The notes: generated by a model not told the origin, from the letters alone. Shown: positions 22,365 through 32,697, counted from the first letter of the stretch. The stretch is 64,000 nt of DNA from Anadara kagoshimensis (GCA_021292105.1 CM037869.1:41802849-41866848); one strand, 5' to 3'. Program-made: numbers and translations.

Positions 22365-22700
22365 ACTGTTGTAGCTCAGTTGGTAGAGTGCTCGACCCGT
22401 AAGTGGGAGGTCGTGGGATCGAACCCCCACCGGGTCTGACCCAAGACTTGAAAATGGGTAGTGACTTCTTCTGCGAAGCACTCGGCATTACGAAATAAAA
22501 CTCACGGTTCTATCAGATGGGAACTTAAAATAAACGGACCGTGCCACAGTAGGCGTGGCACAATAAAGAACCTTGCTGTGTAATGCCATTTGCGCAACGC
22601 ACAGGCAAAACATCTGCACATGCTCCTATAGCTGGCGACGTCTTGATATAAGTAAAATATTCTTGACTGGGACGTTAAACACTATTACTCAACTCTAAAC
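22365..22700 (+). mobile_element. SINE family 1, full-length tRNA-headed copy
   Basis: Starts at a tRNA-like head with A box GTAGCTCAGTTGGTAGAGTG and B box GGGATCGAACCCCCACC. The body includes GACCCAAGACTTGAAAATGG, GAAGCACTCGGCATTACGAA and GGCGTGGCACAATAAAGAAC, and the 3' part ATATTCTTGACTGGGACGTT followed by a degenerate ACTCAACTC tail. The plan (tRNA head, conserved centre, LINE-like tail) matches SINEs known from molluscs, for example V-SINE types such as RUDI; that family name is a suggestion only. Confidence 0.88.
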
Positions 22701-22904
22701 TCTTTTTTATGATGAGTGTTTATTGTTTTGTGCACTTTCTCGGTTACATTTCCTATTACTATACTTTCTTCTACTTTAAACACGTATATGATTAACTTTA
22801 TATCTACACTGGTCACCGAGTTAAAAATCCTGCGAAATCATTTATTTTCTTAGTGTTATGTTTAAGCTTTTTCATGAACATTACGACCCAATTTTTAAGG
22901 TTTG

Positions 22905-22985
22905 AATTCCACTCGGATCAACGTCTTGATATAAATGGAATATTCTTGGCTAGGACGTTAAATATTAACCAATTCAACTCCTCGA
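22905..22985 (+). mobile_element. SINE family 1 3' fragment
   Basis: ACGTCTTGATATAAATGGAA and TATTCTTGGCTAGGACGTTA followed by AACCAATTCAACTCC match the 3' end of the SINE at 22365. The rest is missing or too diverged to see. Confidence 0.7.
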
Positions 22986-23324
22986 ATAAGGTTCTAGTGT
23001 GAGGAAGTTTTTTAATTCGCTTGTCGAAGGTCGGTGTTTTCTCAGGGAACTCCGGTTTTCTTAACTATTCCTGAACTGACTGCCGCGATTTAGATGAAAA
23101 AAGTCCTGACTGGGGGCATAAACTTCCATTACTCCAAAATATATTAATTCCCTTAGCCTAAACATTTGCGCAAAAAGATTTTTTAATATTCTCATAACCA
23201 ATAAATATGATGCAGTGATGAAAATTAATAAAATAAAAAAAATACAAATATTACTTTTGTTTGTTTAAGCCGAATCGTGCCTTAATAGCTATTGATTTAC
23301 GCAACAATGATGATGTTTATCGCT

Positions 23325-23568
23325 AACAGTACAGACCGGTCGAAAATTTAACACTGAGCTGACGAAAAGGTATAGAAACCCGGCTGCCGAATGGCCGATA
23401 TATGGATAGCTAGTAGCCAACAATAGCTTGTCGATACATTGATAGCAGCTGTCGAAAAAACTGTCGATATACACATGTGGCTAACGAGGGACCGAAATAG
23501 ACTGTCGGTTTGGCACTTATTCGTTAGATTAGTGTTAAACTTTGGACATGCCTGTACTGTATCTAAAT
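23325..23568 (+). mobile_element. MITE-A copy, near complete
   Basis: ACAGTACAGACCGGTCGAAA at the left and AACTTTGGACATGCCTGTAC at the right, with GGATAGCTAGTAGCCAAC and GATAGCAGCTGTCG inside. Confidence 0.87.
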
Positions 23569-23627
23569 ATTAATCTTCATGTCATAATAGTGTTTTTATT
23601 ATTATATATATTATATATAGATGAATA

Positions 23628-24362
23628 ACATTGACCTGTCGGTGTGACCTTTAATTGCAATATTTATTATATACCAGATCATATACGTATACATAGGGAA
23701 AATGGTGTCTTCCCACTTAGCCAACATTTTAAAATTTCCTATTCCCACTTAGCCAACATTTTAAAATTTCCTAATTTTAAAATTTCCTATTCCCACTTAG
23801 CCAACATTTTAAAATTTCCTAATTTTAAAATTTCCTATTCCCAATTAGCCAACATTTTAAAATTTCCTATTCCCACTTAGCCAACATTGTTAAATAAACA
23901 TTTAAGATTTCACCTGCAAAGTTTTTGCTATAGTCTTTTTCAGCAAATTTGATTGTGGTGCAGGATATACTGTAATTTATAATTCAGCAATTTATTCCTT
24001 TAATAAATCATTTTAAGAAATCATTTTATTCAGATTTTGAAAAAATGTATTTGTTTTCTGAAACAGACTTTACTCTCACCTGTAATTAATACCTATTGTT
24101 TTTGGTAATCCAACAACGAACACCAATTATGACTTAGCCAACATTTAAAATTTTACTTATAGGTACAAAATTTCAAAATGTTGGCTAAGTGGGAATGAAC
24201 CAGGGGAAATATGTGTTTTCATTTCGTCTACATCTTGGGAAGCATGTATTGTTTATGCATTGAGCAGGAATCTTAAAATTACCCCCTGTGTTGTGCGAAT
24301 CATCGAATATTGACATCCCTAATGAAAGGTCAAGCTGACAGGTCAATGTTGTTTGCCTATAC
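23628..24362. mobile_element. foldback element D containing a minisatellite
   Basis: AACATTGACCTGTCGGTGTG ACCTTT at about 23629 is matched in reverse by AAAGGTCAAGCTGACAGG TCAATGTT near 24325-24350. Another member with the same ends is at 44345-44585. Between the ends lie the CTTAGCCAACATTTTAAAAT minisatellite (23715-23890) and an inverted copy of that motif. No transposase frame. Confidence 0.8.
23715..23890. repeat. CTTAGCCAACATTTT minisatellite
   Basis: The motif TCCCACTTAGCCAACATTTT followed by AAAATTTCCTA recurs five times at spacings of about 32 or 50 bp, the longer ones carrying an additional AATTTTAAAATTTCC. At 24130-24195 the motif occurs in both orientations (CTTAGCCAACATTTAAAATT and AAATGTTGGCTAAGTGGG), forming a hairpin. 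A 78-codon frame across it is an artefact. Confidence 0.85.
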
Positions 24363-24805
24363 ATATTATCACAAATACATCTTGTGTTTTATATACACAA
24401 CAAAAATGTTCATTATAGTATGAAATCTTTATTGATCAGACTGTTGATACGACCTAATAACATTGGTGGATAAAATACATGACGGTTTTAGTATTTCTCT
24501 AAGAGCGGTAAAAGAAACACATATTTCCGTTCTTTGGCCTAAGCCTAGACATTTGCAACTGAAAAAATGACTAAGCAACGACTAAGACAAATAAGAACAC
24601 ATGGCAGAAAAAAATGACAAAAGTCACAAAATCAGGCAAACGAGACAAAAATAATTAGGACTACTGATTATAAAACTCCCGACTTTGCAATTGGACATGC
24701 ACTGAAGTGCAGAACTATATAAAATAATCACCAAAGCATTGAAGAGTTCTGTTAAAACACTTCTAAAAGTATAGAGCCGTGTTTCTTTGACATTTTTGGC
24801 CGTGT

Positions 24806-24853
<48 letters not shown>

Positions 24854-25104
24854 TATTTATATTACGTAAAATATCATAGATAAGTTATAACAATTGGGTT
24901 TCTAGATATTGTTAAATTCTGCAAAAATTATTATCAACAAGCATATTCGTTGAATTAGGACTCCCCATCAATAGATACTTTTCTGTGATGTGCACTTTTG
25001 TTCGAAGGACCATAACTCCCAGGAAAATTATCAAACCAACTCAGATTAATGATATGCGCAATTCCTATTGATCAATGTTGATGCTTTTTCATAATGATTC
25101 CTAA
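24363..25104. other. AT-rich sequence with (TTTA)n at 24806-24855
   Basis: The only clear feature is a pure TTTA run of about 12 units. No gene-like frame. Confidence 0.6.
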
Positions 25105-25292
25105 TACAGTAAAACCTGTCTATAAAGACCACCTAAGGGAACCAGTAAAAGTGGCCTTTATGGGCAGGTGACCTTTATATACAGGTTCAAATATTGTGAA
25201 TAAAGAACAACTGGGATACAATGTCACAAGCCTTTATAAGCAGGCGGCCCTTATATAGAGGTGGTCATTAAGGCAATTTGAACTGTACAGTG
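25105..25292. mobile_element. short element with ACAGTAAAACCTGTCTATAA end
   Basis: Begins ACAGTAAAACCTGTCTATAA AGACCACC and ends in a rough complement (GGTGGTCATTAAGG...GAACTGTACAGTG). Internal GGCCTTTATGGGCAGGTGAC, ATACAGG and CCTTATATAGAGG repeat the same theme. I recall very similar sequences in many invertebrate genomes; classed as a MITE by structure. Confidence 0.7.
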
Positions 25293-25721
25293 CTTCATGG
25301 TTTTGACTTATTACACACGGCAAAAATGTCAGAACTGGTGGTCGGTAGTTCGAATTTAATATCCATCTCCCCGATTTTCAAGTGATCCATAGTTTTGGCT
25401 AATTCCTCCGTACTTAAGACCACTGCAAAGTTGAACGCAATTCCAAGATTTGAAGCCGTAAAAGAGAAACGCTGTATATTTTTAAAACGATTTTACTACG
25501 ATTTCCCAGAAATTGCACCGTTTCCCCTCTGTCTTCACACCATTTAATAAGTGCTTTAACTTCGGTTTTAATATGATTATGGAGAACAAATTAAAACTTT
25601 TCAGTGTGGTAAAATTATAAGAAGTAACAAGTAGCATTATAATATGGAGACGTGTTTCTTAAACATTATTAGAATCATTTGATTATCTTTATAGACAAAA
25701 TCACAAGGGACTGGATGATTT
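25293..25721. other. no defended feature
   Basis: Mixed AT-rich sequence. No open frame, tRNA-like or repeat signature that I recognise. Confidence 0.4.
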
Positions 25722-25792
25722 ACAGTACAGACCTTCAAAAATTTAACAATGAGATAACGAAAAGGAATGGAAGCTTGGCTGCCGAGAATTGA
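25722..25792 (+). mobile_element. MITE-A left fragment
   Basis: TACAGTACAGACCTTCAAAA to GGAAGCTTGGCTGCCGAG, cut off by the SINE that follows. Confidence 0.78.
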
Positions 25793-26133
25793 GTTGAGTT
25801 GAGTTAAGGTGTTTTACGTCCCAGCCAAGAATATTTCACTTATATCGAGACGTCGCCAGCTATAGGCGAAGGTGCAGAAATTTTGCCTGTGCGTTGCGCT
25901 GATGGCATTATACAGCAAGGTTCTTTCTCGTGCCACGCCTACCAAGACACGGGACCTCTTTTATTTTAAGTTCCCATCCGAAAGAACCGTGACTTTCATT
26001 TCGTAATGCCGAGTGCTTGATGAAAGAACAGTCACTACCCACTTTCAAGTCTTGGGTCAGACCCGGCCGGGGATTGAACCCACGACCTTCAACTTACGGA
26101 GCGAGCACTCTACCAACTGAGCTACTGCAGTGG
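25793..26133 (-). mobile_element. SINE family 1, full-length copy
   Basis: Reverse-complement counterpart of 22365-22700. On the minus strand: CAGTAGCTCAGTTGGTAGAG TGCTCGC (A box), GGTCGTGGGTTCAATCCCC (B box), GACCCAAGACTTGAAAGTGG, GGTTCTTTCGGATGGGAA, GGCGTGGCACGAGAAAGAAC, GTCTCGATATAAGTGAAATA and a (CTCAA)n tail at 25793-25812. Lies between two MITE-A fragments whose adjoining sequences (GATAACGAAAAGGA.. and GCTAACGAAAAGGA..) are similar but too long and diverged to be a normal target duplication. Confidence 0.88.
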
Positions 26134-26545
26134 AGCTAACGAAAAGGAGACGAAGCTCGGCAACCTAGTGGCAAAAATATGGATAGCTAGTGACCGAAGA
26201 ACCTGCCAAGATAAAGATAGCAGTTGTCGAAAATAAATGATGTAGCTGTCATATACCATTTTTTTAATGTATTTTAGAATAAAATTATAAAAATGGTATA
26301 TGCCATAGCTAGCGAGAGAGGCAGACATGTTACACTTAAATATTAGCTTAGTGCTTAACAGGTCTATACTGTAGCAAACGAAAAGGGGTCGAAGGTCAGC
26401 TGTCGAGTGATCAAGCTGTGGTTAGCAAGTGCCCGAAAAAGCTGCTTATTATTAGGGGCTTAGATAAGTTGTCGATACGATACTAATTCGTCAACATCAT
26501 ATTAGTGTTAAATTTTCAACAGTTCTGTAGGTATTTTAAGGGCCG
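26134..26545 (+). mobile_element. two truncated MITE-A copies in tandem
   Basis: 26134-26375 starts inside the element (AGCTAACGAAAAGGAGACGA) and ends GCTTAACAGGTCTATACTGT. 26376-26545 starts again at AACGAAAAGGGGTCGAAGG and ends TTAAATTTTCAACAGTTCTG. The minus frame at 26122-26328 is not a gene. Confidence 0.75.
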
Positions 26546-26811
26546 GTTTTAATTCGAACAAGCAGTACAGATGTGTACTGTCTCTAAATTATGGGAAGTA
26601 AAAAACATGTAGCATTATAAAGAGTAGACGTGCTCCTAAAACTTCAATATAATTATCTATAGACAAAAGACACCGGAGACTCAGTGATTTATTTTAAGGC
26701 CATGCTAAATTAATTTGTAGTTTATCAGACTTGCCGACCTGTAAAATTTACAAAAAGCAGAAAAATAAATAAATCCAGTTTCAGGTCGTTTTCCACCCAC
26801 CAAATTTCCAT

Positions 26812-27036
26812 TCAAAGTTCTTCCCAAGAGAAATTGCCATGATATAAAACCGTAGTTTCTACATTATCAATACCAAGCTTGGAAACAGCGTCTACGTACT
26901 TTCTAGCTCCGTGTGTCGCGAGTAAGACTTGATAGAGATACGAATATTGGTCGCTGTTGGAAGCTTGCAATTGCACCAGTCCATTTGTATTTGGTTGTCG
27001 TCGAAAGCATGCGTAAACTTTGTAAAAAAAATACAT
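26812..27036 (-). CDS. unrecognised open frame, possible exon or gene remnant
   Basis: A minus-strand frame of 74 codons whose product, unlike most frames here, has a balanced globular-looking composition, including segments NTNGLVQLQASNSDQY, LLATHGARKYVDAVSKLG and VLYHGNFSWEEL. It lies outside the repeats I recognise. The upstream minus-strand sequence is T-rich before ACAAAG, which is a weak acceptor at best. It might be the last exon of a gene, a retropseudogene fragment, or chance. I recognise no family. Confidence 0.28.
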   Translation of the reverse strand: MYFFYKVYACFRRQPNTNGLVQLQASNSDQYSYLYQVLLATHGARKYVDAVSKLGIDNVETTVLYHGNFSWEEL

Positions 27037-27104
27037 TAAAAATTTTATCGCTCATTTGCCTCAAAACAATACTAAAAGAAGCTAGCACTCGCCCTTAAGA
27101 CCTG

Positions 27105-27320
27105 CAAGTCATAGGGTTTGTCGGACGAGACTTTAAAAATCCGATGTCCCGTGTCATGACAAGGACAAGCGTGGCACGTTAAAAAGCCTTTCCAGTACAT
27201 TGCCCAGAGCGTATTGCAAAGGTAAAAATTTCTTTCACTTCTCTTATAGTTGTTGACATCCCTATGTAAGTGAAATATTCTTGATTAGTATGTAAAACCC
27301 TAATCAATCAACTAATCTCT
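27105..27320 (+). mobile_element. SINE family 1, diverged 3' two thirds
   Basis: ATGTCCCGTGTCATGACAAG, GCGTGGCACGTTAAAAAGCC, TATGTAAGTGAAATATTCTT and CAATCAACTAATC match, in order, the central and 3' parts of family 1. No tRNA head. Confidence 0.65.
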
Positions 27321-27529
27321 TTTTTCTTCTTCTTTTTTTCTCTTTTTCAACAAACCGTAAAACTGAAAATTCATGTGGTGTGGCCTATACCAAATTGACA
27401 AAAACAACATGTGATATCTGACCTTTTCGTGATATTTTAAGAAAGTACTTTATGAGGCTCTTGCGTATACTTTACTGATACAATATAGACGGCCACTGTC
27501 TTTTGTTTACGTCATTATACGAAGCTAAC

Positions 27530-27585
27530 ATTAAAAAAAATAATAATAAAAAATAAATAAAAAATAAAAAAAAAAACCGAATAAA
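27530..27585 (+). repeat. A-rich low-complexity run
   Basis: A run of A with scattered T and C, similar to degenerate poly(A). Confidence 0.6.
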
Positions 27586-27949
27586 ATAAACTATGCCATA
27601 TAAGGCAGATCAAACACACATAACCACCCATATGTACAAAAAACCCTTTGGCGAAAATTTGAGATTTTAACTTTTTATATATTTTTGAAATAACAATATA
27701 AGGTTATATAAATAAAATAATTAATATGAATTCACCTCAATATTTGTTCAGAAATTGTAAAATCACACACTAAGCCAAAACAGTCATTAAAGACTATATT
27801 AATTGCATTTAAAATGTGTTTTCTGCATTATAATTGGATTTTTTCTAAGGACACATTTCGCTTATGGAACTTCAGATATACCAAAAACAAACACAAATGT
27901 TACATATTTGAACAATGGCAAAGCAAGATGAAAACTTTTAAGCTGACAA

Positions 27950-28095
27950 ATTAAATAAAAGACGCAGGCGAACTTCCACTGGGAAAAGTGAGGCCGGGTG
28001 CTCCGGAAGGGTTAACGCCCCCGTTTAGCTAGCTACACCCGTTACGTCTGTGGTCAAAATTGAGAACGAAAGGAACATGTGCTGCTGATAGAGAT
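27950..28095 (-). repeat. repeat B copy
   Basis: Complement of the B core: GAACTTCCACTGGGAAAAGT, GGCCGGGTGCTCCGGAAGGG, TTTAGCTAGCTACACCCG and GAACGAAAGGAACATG. Confidence 0.8.
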
Positions 28096-28134
28096 ATTGC
28101 AACTGTCGAAAAGCTGCTAATATCATGGTACAAG

Positions 28135-28372
28135 TTCGGCGATTTTCTTAAAAAAAATTACGAACAGCACCTGTCGAAAGTTAAACAATGAGTTAACTAA
28201 AAGTTCAGCTGTCTAGTGACCGAGATTTAATTAGCTGTTGGCCACAATAAGCTGCCAAGTGATAGATAGTAGATGCCGCAAAGCTGTCGAGATAGGCTTA
28301 CATGTGCTGCCTTTTCTGTACTTAATTATCAGCTTGTTGATAAAATTCCGACAGGGGTCTACTGTACGCAAT
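28135..28372 (+). mobile_element. MITE-A copy
   Basis: Left GAACAGCACCTGTCGAAAG and right AAATTCCGACAGGGGTCTAC TGTAC; interior AAAGTTCAGCTGTCTAGTGA and GATAGATAGTAGATGCCG. Frames at 28238-28470 are shadows. Confidence 0.78.
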
Positions 28373-28589
28373 ACCATACAAAGAAATTACTTTTCCCAGC
28401 TGACTTCAATTTCCACTGGGAATTATACCGACAAATAATGCGTGTGTATAATGTAATTTTTTCCATTTAATCAAATTGAGAACTGTTTTAAGGAAATGTC
28501 TAAGACATAAATTCCAATATATAAGATGACATTTCAACGTTCTTGGTGTTTTACCATATAAAGTGTACTATAGGCAATCTCAAAACCAC

Positions 28590-28775
28590 AAATTGAAATC
28601 AAAAACAAACATACATGTACTAATTAATGTCCGAATCACAATCCAGAAGCAAAGTAAAAACTTTGAACTGACGAGTTAGGTAAGACACATGAACTTCCAC
28701 CAGGGAAGTGAGGCCGGGTGCTCCGGAAGGGTAAGTACCTCCAATTTAGCTAGCTACACCCGCCACGTGTGTAAA
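28590..28775 (-). repeat. repeat B copy inside 600-bp unit
   Basis: AAAAACAAACATACATGTAC, CAATCCAGAAGCAAAGTAAA, GAACTTCCACCAGGGAAGTG, CCGGGTGCTCCGGAAGGG and CACCCGCCACGTGTGTAA. Absent from the sister unit at 28981-29576, so it inserted after or was lost since duplication. Confidence 0.85.
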
Positions 28776-29301
28776 GATATTTGGAAGTGAAAATAAGTCA
28801 GTGTTGTAGGCAATACATAGTACTCTTCCGTTAATTGCTGGTGTGCAAAATTTAATTAATAAAAATAGTAAAGTTTAACAACCAGTGCATGCAATTCCTT
28901 AAAAGTTCAAAAAATTAAAAATCCTGATCACATGCATACTTTTGGTATTTGCTCATTTGAACAACTAGCAATTCCAAGCAAAGAAATTACTTTTCCCAGC
29001 TGACTTCAATTTCCACAGGACATCATATAAATTTTTCGTGTGTATAATTTAATCAAATTTAGAACTGTTTGAAGGAAATGTCTAAGACAGAAATTCCAAC
29101 ACATGCACAAGAGATAAAAATCCAACGTCTTTGGTGTTTCAGCATATAATCTTATAAAGTGTGCTGAAAACAATATCAAAACCACAAACTGAAAGATATT
29201 TGGAAGTTAAAAATAAGTCAGTATTAGCAGGCAATGCATAGTAACCTCTTTTAATTGCTGGTTTGCAAAATTTAATTAAAAAATAGCTAAGTTTAACAAC
29301 C

Positions 29302-29485
29302 AGGCCCCGGTTTTACAATCATTCCTTAACTAAGATTTTACTTAACTTAAATTTAGCAAATTTTAGAATGCTCTGTTTGAAACTACAAATAAATGTATTT
29401 GTCAAAACTAAATGCAGATGTCATATACTTGATATAATCTTTAAAATGACACATAAACTTTTCTTATATCTTAAGTTTAACCACC
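29302..29485. repeat. repeat E insertion
   Basis: GGCCCCGGTTTTACAATCAT TCCTTAACTAAGATTTT is followed by an AT-rich stretch with no counterpart in the other units. Related sequence flanks another locus at 41345-41700. Confidence 0.65.
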
Positions 29486-29814
29486 AATACACGCAATTCC
29501 TTAAAAGTTAAAAAAAATTCCTGATCACATGCATATCTTTGTTATTTGCTCATTCGAACAACTAGCAATTTCAAGTAAAGAAATTACTTTTCCCAGATGA
29601 CTTCAATTTCCTCAGGACATAATATAGACAAATTGTCCGTGTGTATAATTTAATATAATTGAGAACTGTTTGAAGGAAATGTCTAAGACAGAAATTCTAA
29701 TACATGTACACGAGATGAAAATCCAACGACCTTGGGTGTTTCATCGTTTAGAGTGTATTATAGTCAATATCAAAACCACAAATTGAAAGGAAATTTGGAA
29801 CTGAAAAATAAATT

Positions 29815-30040
29815 TCAACAGGTCTGTTCTATAGAATGTGTGTTTACCCTGATAGAATAAAGTAAGTGAACTCTCAACTGATATCTAGGGAATCCACTCT
29901 CTGTCCACTATCTTATATTCTCCTACCTATCTTTTAGCATCTTTTTGACCATAAGCTATTTATATCTCCGTCACTCTGTAGATGTACTTCGACTCCTTTT
30001 CGCTTGTTCAGTGTTCATGTGTTGTGGGACCCCTAAATGT
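29815..30040 (-). mobile_element. MITE-A remnants
   Basis: TTTCAACAGGTCTGTTCTAT (a right end) then a diverged interior CCACTATCTTATATTCTCCT, TATTTATATCTCCGTCACTC, CTTCGACTCCTTTTCG and TTGTTCAGTGTTCATG. The final terminus is missing. 30041-30310 shows nothing. Confidence 0.6.
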
Positions 30041-30312
30041 AGTAACCACTGATCAATAAAAACTAAACGCACTTTCGGTTGATCTGATCATGAGCGAACC
30101 AATTTGTGATGGTGTCTTTGTCTCAGAAAAAAGTCAAATGTAAAAATAATTTGATATATATTTTTGTCTTTTACAGATTTGAGCTGGACAATTCTTTGAT
30201 TTGAAATCGAATATAAAACTGTAAGTAAAATTAATGTTGATTTTTTAATATAAAAAAAAAATTGCTAAATTAAGCTGATTAGAACATACAACATGTTACA
30301 TTATGTATATAC

Positions 30313-30432
30313 AAAATGTCTGCACACTCTGTAAAATTCAAACGGACAAAAAGGTGGAGTTGTTAGACATAGAACTTTGTTTCAATTTAAACTGAAATTG
30401 AAAATTTTACGAAGTGTGCAGACTTTCTGAAA
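30313..30432. mobile_element. foldback element, GTCTGCACAC ends
   Basis: GTCTGCACACTCTGTAAAATT at about 30318 pairs with AATTTTACGAAGTGTGCAGAC near 30396-30416. Related inverted ends occur at 31118-31172, and the adjoining TTCTGAAATAAGATT / AATCTTATTTCAGAA sequences are inverted with respect to each other, so the two elements frame 30.4-31.1 kb. Confidence 0.78.
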
Positions 30433-30582
30433 TAAGATTTATGTGTGTTATGATTGTTTGATTGGGCACGAGGTTAAATGTAAATTACCTTCCTTGACTC
30501 TGACGTCACTTAGACGTCACAACTACGTGGTTAGCACAGTTAGAGTGCAGCCACGATAGTCCGTGGGCAAGGCGGACCCACC

Positions 30583-30774
30583 GTGCACCCCCAGGATCCA
30601 CCGACACCACTTTTTTCTGGTACCTTAGGGTGTCTAGTAATGGAATTAGGATGTTTCCCAGAAATAAATTGGGATGCTCTTCATGAAAAACTTCAATATT
30701 TAGGAGTGCCTGAAAGTTTTCAGGAAATTTCTCTATTAGGGATAGGGGAACGTTTTTATCTTTGTTTTCAATAA
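30583..30774 (+). CDS. unrecognised 63-codon frame between inverted elements
   Basis: The frame starts at an ATG after a GC-richer stretch (GGGCAAGGCGGACCCACC) and encodes segments such as GCLVMELGCFPEINWDALHE and LQYLGVPESFQEISLLGIGE, amphipathic and not low-complexity. It sits inside the region framed by the inverted GTCTGCACAC elements. It may be part of a transposon-carried gene fragment, or chance. No family is recognised. Confidence 0.22.
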   Translation: MHPQDPPTPLFSGTLGCLVMELGCFPEINWDALHEKLQYLGVPESFQEISLLGIGERFYLCFQ

Positions 30775-31066
30775 TATTATGCAGATACAGATCATATTTG
30801 GTATCATTGTAAAGGGAAAATGTTCAACTTTAATAAAATACAAAGTTGGTTGATGTAGCTGCTACTATGTCGTCACCATGACGTCATAAACACAAGTTTT
30901 GAGGAAAAACGCTATAAAATCGTGTCAATTTATCCTTTATAAAATTATTTCTGTACAGCATAATAAAACACATGAAGACAAAGTATGTTTTGCATTTACT
31001 TGATGAATTGTATAGAGATTGTAGCCGCATCTTACATTTTCCAGTGGCATCATTTTATTAGGATGT

Positions 31067-31212
31067 GACCTAATGTACAATGGTTGTCTCTGCTCAAAAT
31101 CTTATTTCAGAAAGTCTGCACACTCCGTAAAACCCCACCTTTTTATCATTTTGAATCTTACAGGGTGTGCAGACATTTAGCAGAGACCGCCGTATGCATT
31201 GTACATTAGGCC
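31067..31212. mobile_element. foldback element with nested inverted repeats
   Basis: CCTAATGTACAATGGTTGTC TCTGC near 31069 pairs with GCAGAGACCGCCGTATGCATTG TACATTAGG ending near 31209, with the GTCTGCACACTCCGTAAAA / TACAGGGTGTGCAGAC hairpin inside. Confidence 0.8.
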
Positions 31213-31319
31213 AATTATTATTTAGTTAGTGTAACTAATTGTGAACTATTGGTAAAATGTGGCCATATTAATATTGCTGAAAATGGTTTTTTTGTAATAT
31301 TGAATATGATTGAATTCGT

Positions 31320-31360
31320 TATATTGTTTAACTTTCGATAGGTTTGTACTGTGTATGTTT
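31320..31360 (-). mobile_element. isolated MITE-A right end
   Basis: GTTTAACTTTCGATAGGTTT GTACTGTGTA. Nothing further of the element is nearby. Confidence 0.65.
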
Positions 31361-31694
31361 CTATTCGATCAATAACATTTTACATAAGTGGACAATTAAT
31401 GAAGATGTGGACGGTGATTACAGCAGGGGTCTGTGATTACTCCGGATTTGTTATGTGATATTGACACTGGAAGCAGCGGGGAACTCTGAAGACAATGGCT
31501 TTGATTAAGAGGATTATTCTTACCAATTAGACTTAAATACACCATATTATATTACTTGGTTTGTAATTGCATCAGTCTTAAATGAAAGATGAGCGGCTTT
31601 TAGACTAATAGTGGAAACAATAATGAGTTTTTATAGGAAAAATGATAGCTTTCTAGAGACAGCTAAATTACTTGAAAATTGCGGTAGAGAATTA

Positions 31695-31820
31695 ACAATT
31701 GTCTTAAGCGCACTGCAAAGGTCACTGCACCTATACATTTGATGACATCTCGATATAAGTGAAATATTATTGACTGGGACGTTCATACCATTCAATCAAT
31801 CAATCAATCAATCAATCTTC
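31695..31820 (+). mobile_element. SINE family 1 3' end with (CAAT)n tail
   Basis: GCGCACTGCAAAGGTCACTG, CATCTCGATATAAGTGAAAT, TATTGACTGGGACGTTCATA and a (TCAA)n tail of about seven units at 31791-31818. Confidence 0.78.
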
Positions 31821-31969
31821 TTTACAAAGGTTTTTTCGACCAGGCACATAGTGATTTTCAACTAGTTAACCAACATAACAATACACATTACCAACTTATA
31901 ATATTTATAATATTCTTTCGTTCTGATAAGAACGCATATAAATAGGGTTAATAACAAATTACACTTCCA

Positions 31970-32255
31970 GTACAGACCTGTCAAAAGTTTAATACTAAAG
32001 CAACACATTGGTACCGAATTAGATGCTCAAACTACAGTACATATCTGTCAAAAGTCAGACATTAAAACGACAAATTTGTGTCAAATCGGTAGCTCATCTT
32101 AGCATCTTGTTTCTCGATAGATATTTATCAGCAGATATCTATCTCTCGGCAGCTTTTCTGTCACTAGCTATCAATATTTCGGCCATTTGGCAGCCGAGCT
32201 TCAGTTCCATTTTTTAAGCGCAGTGTTAAACTTTCGACAGGTCTGTACTGTCTAT
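31970..32255 (-). mobile_element. MITE-A: solo left end then complete copy
   Basis: A solo terminus (AGTACAGACCTGTCAAAAG, 31970) precedes a complete element from ACAGTACATATCTGTCAAAAG (32033) to CTTTCGACAGGTCTGTACTG (32251). Confidence 0.82.
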
Positions 32256-32377
32256 TATGTTGCTTGTAATTCGCCGCCATTCCTGTACATAAAAAAAACT
32301 AATGATCTTCTTGCGGTATCTCAATTAGTCAAATGAATTGGAAAATATACATAATACATACGAAATAATAAATAATA

Positions 32378-32615
32378 CAGTACCGACCGGTCGAAAATCT
32401 AACACTGAGCTAACGAACAAGTGCCACATTTGTAGCTCATCTCGACTCGTCTATATCTCGACAGCATATTTGAAGCTGCTATCTCTTTCTTGGATGTTTT
32501 TCGGTCACTAACTATCCATATCTTAGCCAATCGCCAGCCTAGCCTCAAATTCTTTTGCTCAGTGTACGTGTTAAACACAGTGTACGTGTTAAATGTTCGA
32601 CAGGTCTGTCGTATT
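32378..32615 (-). mobile_element. MITE-A copy with small internal duplication
   Basis: Left ACAGTACCGACCGGTCGAAA, right AAATGTTCGACAGGTCTGTC. CAGTGTACGTGTTAAA is duplicated in tandem at 32560-32595. The minus frame is a shadow. Confidence 0.82.
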
Positions 32616-32697
32616 TGTCGATTTAACAAGCAATAATGAATAAAATCCATCTATATTTTTGTATAATAAAAATATGTTGACGTTACAATTACGTACG

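Larger units (their letters stand above)
28380..29815. repeat. three tandem units of about 600 bp with different insertions
   Basis: AAAGAAATTACTTTTCCCAG starts at 28380, 28981 and 29577 (601 and 596 bp). Each is followed by GACTTCAATTTCC, GTGTGTATAAT, GAACTGTTT..AGGAAATGTC and TCAAAACCACAAA. Unit 1 holds a repeat B insertion (28590-28775). Unit 2 instead holds an E-type insertion (29302-29485). Nearly equal total lengths are coincidental. Confidence 0.88.

Noticed and set aside
22365-22440. Functional tRNA gene
   Set aside because: A and B boxes are good but the acceptor stem does not pair, and the sequence continues into a repeated SINE body found elsewhere in the window.
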